From: Bathynomus jamesi
Lineage: Eukaryota; Arthropoda; Malacostraca; Isopoda; Cirolanidae
Length of the DNA: 64,000 nt
Assembly (NCBI GenBank): GCA_023014485.1
Contig: JAJOZX010007496.1
Coordinates: 153,287-217,286, forward strand
Reading direction: 5' to 3'
Positions 41,526 to 53,700 of this stretch are shown here, piece after piece. Positions within the stretch are counted from its first letter, which is position 1; the number at the start of each line of letters is the position of its first letter. Under the pieces are notes generated by a model that had not been told where the DNA came from, did not search any database, and saw only the letters and a program-made list of their open reading frames with translations. A program made the position numbers and the translations under genes.

Positions 41526-42555
41526 CTACTTGTATTGGTAGCTTCTTGCCCGGTAGCGATTTGGCTCGGGGGTTTCCAGCTGTGTCAACTGCATGTGGAT
41601 GACATTTAGCATTCGTAAGGTGTCTGAGATGTTGAAAAAATTTTCTTGTTCGCTTATTGTGTTCCTATTGTTGTTATTCCTATTGTCATTTAAACTTTTT
41701 CCTTTGTTCGTTGAGTCCGTCGGGAGATGTTGATAGTAGCATTTTTCCCGAATTTGCAGGTTCCATATTTTGCGTAAGTTCTGCAAATGTCCGGGTGGTA
41801 GAATTTACATCCGTCTCCAAATTTACAATGACCATTATTATAGAAGAAATTGCATATTGGGGGATGTTCATATATACATTGTCCTCTTTTAAATCTGCAA
41901 TTATCTTTTATATAATACCTGCATATAATTCCTTCCCCATATTTACTCTTGGCTTTTGTTTTTTGCTCCTTATTGGGGGACAGTTTTACTTCGTTTACTT
42001 GACTGCCCTCTTGTCTTGTCTATTTGTGCTAGTTGTGTTTGTGTCCTTCGTTGCCCTTATGCTGTGTGTTGTCTTTACACTCTTTGTCGCCTGTGTGTTT
42101 TCGGCCTCGTTTTGTGACGGTATTTGAATTTTTCTATTTCGCCTTTCTCCGTTTCTTCCGTTTTCCACTGTTCTTTGTTTCCACTTTCCTCTTTCATTCT
42201 CTTCTCGTAGTCTCTTTCTGCTTTAAATACCGTAAAAGAGTTTAATTCGGTCAAGCAGTTTCGCAGAAAATTTTATCCCATTAAACTGCTTTGCGTTCGT
42301 TATAAGGGAGATTTTTTCATCTCCCCATTCTAGGCATTTAAAATCAAAAAGTAGCTGACAAAAATCGCACCTCATCGCCTCTGTCTCATCTGTTGCAGCT
42401 TTACAGATACCACAGAGTTGCAGGTATGCATTAATTTCCATGTTGGTGAAGTGACTCAAAAAGGGGGTATTATGGGAGGTATTGGGTGGGGGATGACTCA
42501 AGCTGTGTGAGGGAAAGAATTTTCCGTTACTCCAGGGGGGGATGGGATGTGGCAC
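41526..42555 (-). pseudogene. ORF1 of the CR1-like LINE (PHD-like zinc finger)
   Basis: Near the start, MEINAYLQLCGICKAATDE, then AMRCDFCQLLFDFKCLEW give a CxxC ... CxxC ... C pattern like the PHD-type fingers of CR1-group ORF1 proteins, which bind nucleic acid and help package the RNA. A second recognisable stretch (NFFNISDTLRMLNVIHMQLT) is at 41526-41786, close upstream of ORF2. The middle (41790-42220) is in other frames. The start is taken at the methionine near 42440 rather than the first ATG at 42555, because the zinc finger follows it directly. Confidence 0.55.
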
Positions 42556-42560
42556 GCTGT

Positions 42561-42865
42561 ATACTTCTCACTGATTGGTCCTCTCGACTGTGGCTGCGGG
42601 GGATAATGGGGGGATATTTGCGGGCACTTCAAAAACAAAACTTTCCTCACAAAGAGACTCGGAAAAAAACAAATGCTGTATATATTAATTCACTTTGTTT
42701 TATTTACTTTTTTGGTATACGCCGCGATTTTTACTTTTTTAAAAAGAAATACCGCTATGCACTATCAATTAACTCACAATATCGGCACCGTTTAAAACTG
42801 ATTAACTGCAGGATTTTTACTGTAATACCGCTTTTATTTGGACTTCGATCGAAACACGTGTAACC

Positions 42866-42868
<3 letters not shown>
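42561..42868. other. Probable 5' untranslated region of the LINE, no gene
   Basis: Sequence upstream of ORF1 on the minus strand; the first part is GC-rich, the remainder AT-rich, ending at a (TA)n tract (42869-42900). No coding similarity. Confidence 0.35.
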
Positions 42869-42900
<32 letters not shown>

Positions 42901-42909
<9 letters not shown>

Positions 42910-43114
42910 TAATTGGGTTTGTTTAACCTCCTTCGCAACATCTAAGGTCATATGACGGAGGGGACCTACAGCTTTACGTCGGATCTGAACCACAGGTCGC
43001 TACATAATCTGGGCGCAGAGGACGGTCTCCCATCCAACTACTACCCAGACCCAATATCGCTTAACTTCGCTAATCTCCGGGAAGCGGTGTTACGACATCG
43101 GCCACTATGTAGCC
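42901..43114 (-). mobile_element. 5S-rRNA-derived SINE
   Basis: On the minus strand the head (43105 down to about 43018) aligns with 5S rRNA: AAGTTAAGCGATATTGG at the A-box position and TAGTAGTTGGATGGGAGACC at the C-box position, an almost exact match to the 5S promoter region. A body (GTGGTTCAGATCC ... TGTAGGTCCCCTCCG) and an A-rich tail (42901-42912) follow, so it is a SINE3-type retroposon, not a 5S gene. The body shares ~40 bp with 4281-4345. It sits between TA tracts. Confidence 0.88.
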
Positions 43115-43134
43115 AATATATATATATATATATA

Positions 43135-43439
43135 ACACTTTTATTTCTTGACTTTGTCATTTCTATAAACGGGTAGTAGAACAATGTCGACATGCATAAT
43201 GTCGGTACTAAAAGGTTAGTTTAAATTAGTTTACGTTAAGTTGGGTTAGATTAGGATACGGTATGCCCTGTTAGGTTGTTTTGTTGGTTTGATGTGGTTA
43301 GAGTGGATTAGTCATTTTCATAAAAATCTGAAATGTAATTTGAAATCCATATATTGTATAAGGCCGAACGTCGAAATTATGAAATTTGACTTTCTTCATG
43401 TAAAATAATTTCAACAATGCGGGAATGTATAAAATTGAC
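43135..43439. other. No gene seen
   Basis: AT-rich sequence between the 5S SINE and the foldback, with GTTAG/GGTTAG-type short repeats. Confidence 0.4.
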
Positions 43440-43830
43440 GGTGCTACTATAGCGTGATTCCTACCGGTCACTTCGATACTTAGATAGGGTGATTCCTACC
43501 CGTTTTGGTTCGAAACTACAGTACTGTAGAGTGTGATTCCTATCCAAGGTATAAATGAAAATATAATAAATATAAAATGCTATTTATTATTCAATTTTAT
43601 TTATTTAAAAAATAGTTTCGGTGCTACTATAGTATGTGGTCTACCTACGATTGGTTAGGTTTAGTCACGATATTTTCGTTAAAACTAACGAAAATATCAT
43701 GACTAAACCTAACCAATCGTCAAGGGCGATGGACATTGGAATGTAAACAAGCAATTAGTAAACAAGGTAAGAAGCTATAATTAAAAGGTAGACCGCCGAA
43801 TCGAGGTAGGAATCACGCTATAGTAGCACC
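43440..43830. mobile_element. 391-bp foldback MITE with perfect TIR and 8-bp TSD (module copy 4)
   Basis: A perfect 26-bp terminal inverted repeat beginning GGTGCTACTATAGCGTGA is flanked by AAATTGAC at 43432-43439 and 43831-43838. Partial copies of the terminal sequence recur inside (GGTGATTCCTACC, GTGTGATTCCTATCC, GGTGCTACTATAG). The shared module is present as a head-to-head palindrome at about 43652-43735. No coding sequence. It is the only module copy with an unambiguous target duplication. Confidence 0.93.
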
Positions 43831-43922
43831 AAATTGACAATATCCTGTTAAAATACCTTTTGCATCTAATCAACTCTTGATAATCATGTGGTAATCTTTT
43901 CATTTTTCTGTCCCGTTGTATT

Positions 43923-44017
43923 TATTTTTGTCATCGCCTTCTCCCTTCATTCCCTAACGAGGTGTACTTCTGAATACACGAAATGACTTGGAATCATTTT
44001 TCTTTTTCCTTGTGGGT
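43923..44017 (+). mobile_element. Penelope-type terminal fragment, second copy
   Basis: Reverse-oriented homologue of 6386-6483 (GAGGTGTACTTCTGAATACA then CGAAATGACTTGGAATCATT). The hammerhead-like core is degraded here: CTAACGA replaces CTGATGA. A (TA)n tract follows at about 44025-44074. Confidence 0.5.
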
Positions 44018-44020
44018 TTG

Positions 44021-44024
<4 letters not shown>

Positions 44025-44074
<50 letters not shown>
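44025..44074. repeat. (TA)n microsatellite
   Basis: Uninterrupted TA dinucleotides. Confidence 0.97.
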
Positions 44075-44078
<4 letters not shown>

Positions 44079-44213
44079 ATGCATCTCTATAACACCCGTT
44101 AAATTCGTCTCAACTGAAAATCAGATTTGGAGGTTTAATTTCAATAGTATATATTTTAAAGAAACGAACTCATGTTAAAAATAACTTTTTTAATTACTAA
44201 TTTCTGTATATAG

Positions 44214-44431
44214 CAGTGGTTCTCAAACTGGGGTACGCGAGGAGATCTGAGGGGGTACGCGAAGGGGTCCTACAAATATAAGCCTTTTAATTTTACGACG
44301 AAATACGATTAACAAACGGCCACAAGTCACACGTCATAAAGAAAGTAAAAATCATTTCTCTCTCGAAAATGAGGAAAATTCCATGAAAGAATTCAAGGGT
44401 AACGGAAGTAGTAGTAGTTTGAGAACCGCTG
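44214..44431. mobile_element. 218-bp hAT MITE
   Basis: Ends CAGTGGTTCTCAAACT and AGTTTGAGAACCGCTG match in 15 of 16 positions and are the classical hAT terminus. Sub-terminal GGGGTACGCGA repeats occur inside the left end. Flanks GTATATAG and GTATAGAT could be a decayed 8-bp duplication. No coding sequence. Confidence 0.85.
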
Positions 44432-44563
44432 GTATAGATGGTATAGAGGATATATGGTATATTTAAAATAATGCAGTGTTAGACAAAAGTTGTATGGTTA
44501 GCAATATTACTTCATAAAATAATCCTATGTATGTATAAATATACTACATAAACTTCGGGATTT

Positions 44564-44572
44564 TATATATAT

Positions 44573-44648
<76 letters not shown>
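44564..44648. repeat. (TA)n microsatellite
   Basis: About 85 bp of TA dinucleotides shortly before the satellite array. Confidence 0.97.
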
Positions 44649-44650
<2 letters not shown>

Positions 44651-44775
44651 AGTATCTTTTGGTGGTTTTGAACGACGATTCAGGATCAACCTACAATCGA
44701 CTAAAGAGCGTCCGGCCTCATTTGCAGAATTTAAGGGTGAACTAGTTTCCACTCACTTCCTACACAAGTAGAATC

Positions 44776-47700
44776 ATAGGTTAGGATTTTTAAATGTTAG
44801 TATGGTGGCTCGTGCCACTGTTGGAAAGTACGTTAGAGTAAAGATTTTTGCAAATTAGTTTGTGAGCGTTGTAGGAAAGATAATATTTTGGTGGTAGCAT
44901 AATTGCTGTTAGGGCAGAGCGAAAAATGCGACTGAAACGGCGGTTTTTCTTTTAAAAATATGAAGTTTGACGTAGGTATTTTATTGGAGTCGCCAGATTG
45001 CGTCATCGCAATTAGACTGCGTATGTTGAAGCATTGAATGCATATTTTGTTTGCGGAACACTTTAGGTAGTTAAAAATATGAAGCTAGCATTAGATAGTG
45101 GCCATACGTAAGGGCTTTGGGATGCGGCGCGTAATGGAAATCACAGTCAGCCACCTCCTCGTGGTGAGTTGTGGGTGATTTTGCAGTTCATACTGAAATC
45201 ATGAGGTGCTGCGTCGTTTGTTATGGGTTTATTTAGTATAGGGTGTTCCGCTTAGCAAAGCTTTCCGTCTGGTAGCGTTATCGTTACTGGACGCAGGGAA
45301 AAAAGTTAGCACATAATGAAATTGCTCGACCTGCAAAATACAGTGTTTGAGGACGTTAATATTAACTATGGTGAAAGCGTTTGTATCTGTGGGCGTTATC
45401 GCTACATAGATAGTTTGAGAAGTACAAAATTCACTGTTTATAGTGAAAATTTTATACTTAGGGATCGTCGGTTAAGGTGTATAAGTGTTGTATTGTAGCT
45501 CGTGCCACTATTGGAAGGTATATTAAAGTGGAGATTTTTGGAGATTGGTTTTTGATGTTGTAGGAAAGATAATATTTCGGTGGTAGCATAATTGCTGCTA
45601 GGCAGACGAAAAATGCGACTTAAACGTCGGTTTTTCTTTTAAAAACTGAAATTTGACGTAGGTATTTATTGGAGTCGCCAGATTGCGTCATCGCAATTAG
45701 ACTGCGTATGTTGAAGCATTAAATGCATATTTTTGCGGAACACTTAGGTAGTTAAAATATGAGCTAGCATTAGTAGTGGCCATACGGAAGGGCTTTGGGA
45801 TGGCGCGTAATGGAAATCACAGTGCAGCCACCTCCTCGTGGTGAGTTGGGTGATTTTGCAGTTCATACTGAAATCTTCTAGGTGCTGCGTCGTTTGTTAT
45901 GGGTTTATTTAGTATAGGGTGTTCCGCTTAGCAAAAGCTTCCGTCTGGTAGCGTTATCGTTACTGGACGCAGGGAAAAAAAGTTAATTCCTAATGAAATT
46001 TCTCCTACACGAAATATGTTTGACCTGCGAACACAGGTTAAGATTAAACTATGGTGAAAGCGTTTGTATCTGTGGGCGTTTCGCTACATAGATAGTTTGA
46101 GAAATAGAAAGTTCACTGTGTTATATGTGAAAATTTTATAGTTAGGGATCGTCGGTTAAGGTGTATAAGTGTTTGTTATTGTAGCTCGTGCCACTATTGG
46201 AAGGTATATTAAAGTGGAGATTTTTGGAGATTGGTTTTTTGAGTGTTAGGAAAGATAATATTTCGGTGGTAGCATAATTGCTGCTAAGGCAGGCGAAAAA
46301 TGCGACTGAAACGTCGGTTTTTCTTTTAAAAACTTGAATTTGACGTAGGTATTTATTGGAGTCGTCCAGATTGCGTCATCGCAATTAGACTGCGTATGTT
46401 GAAGCATTAAATGCATAGGCTTTGTTGCGGAACACTTAGGTAGTTAAAAATATGAGCTAGCATTAGATAGTGGCTCTACGAAGTGCTGTTTGGGATGGGC
46501 GCGTAATGGAAATCAGAGTGCAGCCACCTCCTCGTGGTGAGTTCTGGTGATTTTGCAGTTCATACTGAAATCTTCTAGGTGCTGCGTAGTTTTTTATGGG
46601 GTTTATTTAGTATAGGGTGTTCCGCTTAGCAAAAGCTATCCGTCTGGTAGCGTTATCGTTATCTGGACACAGGGAAAAAAAGTTCACATAATGAAATTGC
46701 TCGACTGCAAATACAGTGTTAGGTACGTTAATATTGAAGTATGTGAAAGCGTTTGTATCTGTGGGCGTTATCGCTACATAGATAGTTTGAGAAGTAGAAA
46801 GTTCAGTGTGTTTATATGGTGAAAATTTTGTATAGTTAGGGATCGTCGGTTAAGGTGTATAAGTGTTTGTATTGTAGCTCTTGCCAATATTGGAAAGTAT
46901 ATTAAAGTGGAGGTTTTTGAGATTGGTTTTTTGAGTGTTGTAGGAAAGATAATATTTTGGTGGTAGCATAATTGCTGTTAGGCAGGCGAAAAATGCGACT
47001 GAAACGTCGGTTTTTCTTTTAAAAAGAAAGTTTGACGTAGGTATTTTATTGGAGTCGCCAGATTGCGTCATCGCAATTAGACTGCGTATGTTGAAGCATT
47101 GAATGCATATATTTTGTTTGCGGAACACTTTAGGTAGTTAAAAATATGAGCTAGAATTAGATAGTGGCCCGTACGTAAGGGCTTTTGGGATGGGCGCGTA
47201 ATGGAAATCAGAGGTCAGCCACCTCCTCGTGGTGAGTTGTGGGTGATTTTGCAGTTCATACTGAAATCATGAAGGTGTGCGTCGTTTGTTATTGGGTTTA
47301 TTTAGTATAGGTGTTCCGCTTTAGCAAAAGGTTTCCGTCTGGTAGCGTTATCGTTACCTGGACGCAGGGAAAAAAGTTAATTCCTAATGAAAATTTCTCC
47401 TACACGAATTATATTGTTAGACCTACGAAACACAGGTTAAGATTAACTATGGTGAAAGCGTTTGTATCTGTGGGCGTTATCGCTACATAGATAGTTTGAG
47501 AAGTACAAATTCACTGTTTATAGTGAAAAGTTTTATACTTAGGGATCGTCGGTTAAGGTGTATAAGTGTTGTTATTGTAGCTCGTGCCACTATTGGAAGG
47601 TATATTAAAGTGGAGATTTTTGCAGATTGGTTTTTTGTGTTATAGGAAAGATAATATTTCGGTGGTAGCTAATTGCTGCTAAGGCAGACGAAAAATGCGA

Positions 47701-50700
47701 CTTAAACGTCGGTTTTTCTTTTAAAAACTTGAAATTTGACGTAGGTAATTTATTGGAGTCGTCAGATTGCGTCATCGCAATTAGACTGCGTATTTTGAAG
47801 CATTAAATGCATAGGCTTTGCTTGCGGAACACTTAGGTAGTTAAAAATATGAGGGTAGCATTAGTTAGTGGCTCATACGAAGGGCTGTTGGGATGGCGCG
47901 TAATGGAACTCACAGTGCAGCCACCTCCTCGTGGTGAGTTCTGGGTGATTTTGCAGTTCATACTGAAATCTTCTAAGGTGCTGCTTAGTTTGTTATGGGG
48001 TTTATTTAGTATAGGGTGTTCCGCTTAGCAAAGCCTATCTGTCTGGTAGCGTTATCGTTACTGGACACAGGGAAAAAAGTTAGCACATAATGAAATTGCT
48101 CGACCTGCAAAATACAGTGTTAGGTACGTTAATATTGAAGTATGGTGAAAGCGTTTGTATCTGTAGGCGTTATCGCTACATAGATAGTTTGAGAAGTAGA
48201 AAGTTCACTGTGTTTATATGGTGAAAATTTTGTATAGTTAGGGATCGTCGGTTAAGGTGTATAAGTGTTTGTATTGTAGCTCTTGCCAATATTGGAAGGT
48301 ATATTAAAGTGGAGGTTTTTGGATTTGGGTTTTGAGTGTTGTAGGAAAGATAATATTTTGGTGGTAGCATAATTGCTGTTAGGCAGGCGAAAAATGCTAC
48401 TGAAACGTCGGTTTTTTCTTTAAAAATATGAAGTTTGACGTAGGTATTTTATTGGAGTCGCCAGATTGCGTCATCGCAATTAGACTGCGTATGTTGAAGC
48501 ATTGAATGCATATATTTTGTTTGCGGAACACTTTAGGTAGTTAAAAATATGAGCTAGCATTAGATAGTGGCCCGTACGTAAGGGCTTTTGGGATGGGCGC
48601 GTAATGGAAACAGAGTGTCAGCCACCTCCTCGTGGTGAGTTGTGGTGATTTTGCAGTTCATACTGAAATCATGAAGGTGGTGCGTCGTTTGTTATTGGGT
48701 TTATTTATATAGGGTGTTCCGCTTTAGCAAAAGCTTCCGTCTGGTAGCGTTATCGTTACCTGGACGCAGGGAAAAAAGTTAATTCCTAATGAAAATTTCT
48801 CCTACACGAATTATATGCTAGACCTGCGAAACACAGGTTAAGATAAACTATGGTGAAAGCGTTTGTATCTGTGGGCGTTATCGCTACATAGATAGTTTGA
48901 GAAGTACAAAATTCACTGTTTTATATAGTGAAAAGTTTTATACTTAGGGATCGTCGGTTAAGGTGTATAAGTGTTGTTATTGTAGCTCGTGCCACTATTG
49001 GAAGGTATATTAAAGTGGAGATTTTTGTAGATTGGTTTTTTGTGTATAGGAAAGATAATATTCGGTGGTAGCATAATTGCTGCTAAGGCAGCGAAAAATG
49101 CGACTTAACGTCGGTTTTTTCTTTTAAAAACTTGAAATTTGACGTAGGTAATTTATTGGAGTCGTCAGATTGCGTCATCGCAATTAGACTGCGTATGTTG
49201 AAGCATTAAATGCATAGGCTTTGCTTGCGGAACACTTAGGTAGTTAAAAATATGAGGGTAGCATTAGTTAGTGGCTCATACGGAAGGGCTGTTGGGATGG
49301 GCGCGTAATGGAACTCACAGTGCAGCCACCTCCTCGTGGTGAGTTCTGGGTGATTTTGCAGTTCATACTGAAATCTTCTAGGTGCTGCGTAGTTTTGTTA
49401 TGGGGTTTATTTAGTATAGGGTGGTTCCGCTTAGCAAAGCCTATCCGTCTGGTAGCGTTATCGTTATCTGGACACAGGGAAAAAAGTTAGCACATAATGA
49501 AATTGCTCGACTGCAAAATACGGTGTTAGGTACGTTAATTTGAAGTATGGTGAAAGCGTTTGTATCTGTGGGCGTTTTCGCTACATAGATAGTTTGAGAA
49601 GTAGAAAGTTCACTGTGTTTATATGGTGAAAATTTTGTATAGTTAGGGATCGTCGGTTAAGGTGTATAAGTGTTTGTATTGTAGCTCTTGCCAATATTGG
49701 AAGGTATATTAAAGTGGAGGTTTTTGGAGATTTGTTTTTGAGTGTTGTAGGAAAGATAATATTTTGGTGGTAGCATAATTGCTGTTAGGGCAGGCGAAAA
49801 ATGCGACTGAAACGTCGGTTTTTCTTTTAAAAATATGAAGTTTGACGTAGGTATTTTATTGGAGTCGCCAGATTGCGTCATCGCAATTAGACTGCGTATG
49901 TTGAAGCATTGAATGCATATATTTTGTTTGCGGACACTTGGTAGTTAAAATATGAAGCTAGAATTAGATAGTGGCCCCGTACGTAAGGGCTTTTGGGATG
50001 GGCGCGTAATGGAAATCAGAGGTCAGCCACCTCCTCGTGGTGAGTTGTGGGTGATTTTGCAGTTCATACTGAAATCATGAAGGTGGTGCGTCGTTTGTTA
50101 TTGGGTTTATTTAGTATAGGGTGTTCCGCTTTAGCAAAAGGTTTCCGTCTGGTAGCGTTATCGTTACCTGGACGCAGGGAAAAAAGTTAATTCCTAATGA
50201 AAATTTCTCCTACACGAATTATATTGTTAGACCTACGAAACACAGGTTAAGATTAAACTATGGTGAAAGCGTTTGTATCTGTGGGCGTTATCGCTACATA
50301 GATAGTTTGAGAAGTACAAAATTCACTGTTTATAGTGAAAAGTTTTATACTTAGGGATCGTCGGTTAAGGTGTATAAGTGTTGTTATTGTAGCTCGTGCC
50401 ACTATTGGAAGGTATATTAAAGTGGAGATTTTTGCAGATTGGTTTTTTGTGTTATAGGAAAGATAATATTTCGGTGGTAGCATAATTGCTGCTAAGGCAG
50501 ACGAAAAATGCGACTTAAACGTCGGTTTTTCTTTTAAAAACTTGAAATTTGACGTAGGTAATTTATTGGAGTCGTCAGATTGCGTCATCGCAATTAGACT
50601 GCGTATGTTGAAGCATTAAATGCATAGGCTTTGCTTGCGGAACACTTAGGTAGTTAAAAATAATGAGGTAGCATTAGTTAGTGGCTCATACGGAAGGGCT

Positions 50701-53700
50701 GTTGGGATGGGCGCGTAATGGAACTCACAGTGCAGCCACCTCCTCGTGGTGAGTTTCTGGGTGATTTTGCAGTTCATACTGAAATCTTCTAGGTGCTGCG
50801 TAGTTTGTTATGGGGTTTATTTAGTATAGGGTGTTCCGCTTAGCAAAGCCTATCCGTCTGGTAGCGTTATCGTTATCTGGACACAGGGAAAAAAGTTAGC
50901 ACATAATGAATTGCTCGACCTGCAAATACAGTGTTAGGTACGTTAATATTGAAGTATGGTGAAAGCGTTTGTATCTGTGGGCGTTGCTACATAGATATTT
51001 GAGAAGTAGAAAGTTCACTGTGTTTATATGGTGAAAATTTTGATAGTTAGGGATCGTCGGTTAAGGTGTATAAGTGTTTGTATTGTAGCTCTTGCCAATA
51101 TGGAAGGTATATTAAAGTGGAGGTTTTTGGAGATTTGTTTTTGAGTGTTGTAGAAAGATAATTTTGGTGGTAGCATAATTGCTGTTAGGGCAGGCAAAAA
51201 ATGCGACTGAAACGCGGTTTTTCTTTTAAAAATATGAAGTTTGACGTAGGTATTTTATTGGAGTCGCCAGATTGCGTCATCGCAATTAGACTGCGTATGT
51301 TTGAAGCATTGAATGCATATATTTTGTTTGCGGAACACTTTAGGTAGTTTAAAAATATGAAGCTATCATTAGATAGTGGCCCCGTACGTAAGGCTTTTGG
51401 GATGCGCGCGTAATGGAAATCAGAGGTCAGCCACCTCCTCGTGGTGAGTTGTGGGTGATTTTGCAGTTCATACTGAAATCATGAAGGTGGTGCGTCGTTT
51501 GTTATTGGGTTTATTTAGTATAGGGTGTTCCGCTTTAGCAAAAGCTTTCCTCTGGTAGCGTTATCGTTACCTGGACGCAGGGAAAAAAGTTAATTTCCTA
51601 ATGAAAATTTTCTCCTACACGAATTATATTGTTTGACTGCGAAACACAGGTTAAGATTAACTACGGTGAAAGCGTTTGTATCTGTGGCGTTATCGCTACA
51701 TAGATAGTTTGAGAAGTACAAAATTCACTGTTTTATATAGTGAAAGTTTTATACTTAGGGATCGTCGGTTAAGGTGTATAGTGTTGTTATTGTAGCTCGT
51801 GCCACTATTGGAAGGTATATTAAGTGGAGATTTTTGCAGATTGGTTTTTTGTGTTATACGAAAGATAATATTTCGGTGGTAGCATAATTGCTGCTAAGGC
51901 AGACGAAAAATGCGACTTAAACGTCGGTTTTTTCTTTAAAAACTTGAAATTTGACGTAGGTAATTTATTGGAGTCGTCAGATTGCGTCATCGCAATTAGA
52001 CTGCGTATGTTAAGCATTAAATGCATAGGCTTTGCTTGCGGAACACTTAGGTAGTTAAAAATATGAGGGTAGCATTAGTTAGTGGCTCATACGGAAGGGC
52101 TGTTGGGATGGGCGCGTAATGGAACTCACAGTGCAGCCACCTCCTCGTGGTGAGTTCTGGTGATTTTGCAGTTCATACTGAAAATCTTCTAGGTGCTGCT
52201 TAGTTTGTTATGGGGTTTATTTAGTATAGGGTGTTCCGCTTAGCAAGCCTATCTGTCTGGTAGCGTATCGTTATCTGACACAGGGAAAAAAGTTAGCACA
52301 TAATGAAATTGCTCGACCTGCAAAATACAGTGTTAGTACGTTAATATTGAAGTATGGTGAAAGCGTTTGTATCTGTAGGCGTTTTATCGCTACATAGATA
52401 GTTTGAGAGTAGAGTTCACTGTGTTTATATGGTGAAATTTTGTATAGTTTTAGGGATCGTCGGTTAAGGTGTATAAGTGTTTGTATTGTAGCTCTTGCCA
52501 ATTTGAAGGTAGATATAAAGTGGAGGTTTTTGGAGATTGGTTTTTGAGTGTTGTAGGAAAGATAATATTTTGGTGGTAGCATAATTGCTGTTAGGGCAGG
52601 CGAAAATGCTACTGAACGTCGGTTTTTCTTTAAAAATATGAAGTTTGACGTAGGTATTTTATTGGGTCGCCAGATTGCGTCATCGCAATTAGACTGCGTA
52701 TGTTGAAGCATTGAATGCATATATTTTGTTTGCGGAACACTTAGGTAGTTAAAAATATGAAGCTAGCATTAGATAGTGGCCCCGTACGTAAGGGCTTTTG
52801 GGATGGCGCGTAATGGAAATCAGAGGTCACCACCTCCTCGTGGTGAGTTGTGGGTGATTTTGCAGTTCATACTGAATCATGAAGGTGGTGCGTCGTTTGT
52901 TATTGGGTTTTTTAGTATAGGTGTTCCGCTTTAGCAAAGCTTTCCGTCTAGTAGTTATCGTTACTGGACGCAGGGAAAAAGTTAATTCCTATGAAATTTC
53001 TCCTACACGAATTATATGCTAGACCTGCGAAACACAGGTTAAGATTAAACTATGGTGAAAGCGTTTGTATCTGTGGGCGTTATCGCTACATAGATAGTTT
53101 GAGAAGTACAAATTCACTGTTTTATATAGTAAAAGTTTTATACTTAGGGATCGTCGGTAGGTGTATAAGTGTTGTTATTGTAGCTCGTGCCACTATTGGA
53201 AGGTATATTAAAGTGAGATTTTTGCAGATTGGTTTTTTGTGTTAGGAAATATATATTTCGGTGGTAGCATATTGCTGCTAAGGCAGACGAAAATGCGACT
53301 TAAACGTCGGTTTTTTCTTTAAAACTTGAAATTTGACGTATGTAATTTATTGGATCGTCAGATTGCGTCATCGCAATTAGACTGCGTATGTTGAAGCATT
53401 AAATGCATAGGCTTTGCTTGCGGAACACTTAGGTAGTTAAAAATATGAGGGTAGCATTAGTTAGTGGCTCATACGGAAGGGCTGTTGGGATGGGCGCGTA
53501 ATGGAACTCACAGTGCAGCCACCTCCTCGTGGTGAGTTCTGGTGATTTTGCAGTTCATACTGAAATCTTCTAGGTGCTGCGTATTTGTTATGGGTTTAGT
53601 TAGTATAGGTGTTCCGCTTAGCAAAGCCTATCCGTCTGGTAGCGTATCGTTATCTGGACACAGGGAAAAAAAGTTAGCACTAATGAAATTGCTCGACCTG

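Larger units (their letters stand above)
38370..42560 (-). mobile_element. Nearly full-length two-ORF CR1-like LINE
   Basis: Minus-strand element of about 4.2 kb with ORF1 (zinc-finger protein), an APE-type endonuclease, RT and C-terminal region in canonical order. The 3' end carries CATAAGGTTCATAAGGTACC (38370-38391 region), which resembles the short terminal repeats of CR1-like LINEs. Frameshifts break ORF1 and ORF2 at several points, but every major domain is recognisable. It is the most complete element in the window. Confidence 0.85.

Noticed and set aside
43018..43105. Genuine 5S rRNA gene
   Set aside because: Only the promoter half aligns well, the 3' part is replaced by a SINE body, and there is an A-rich tail.
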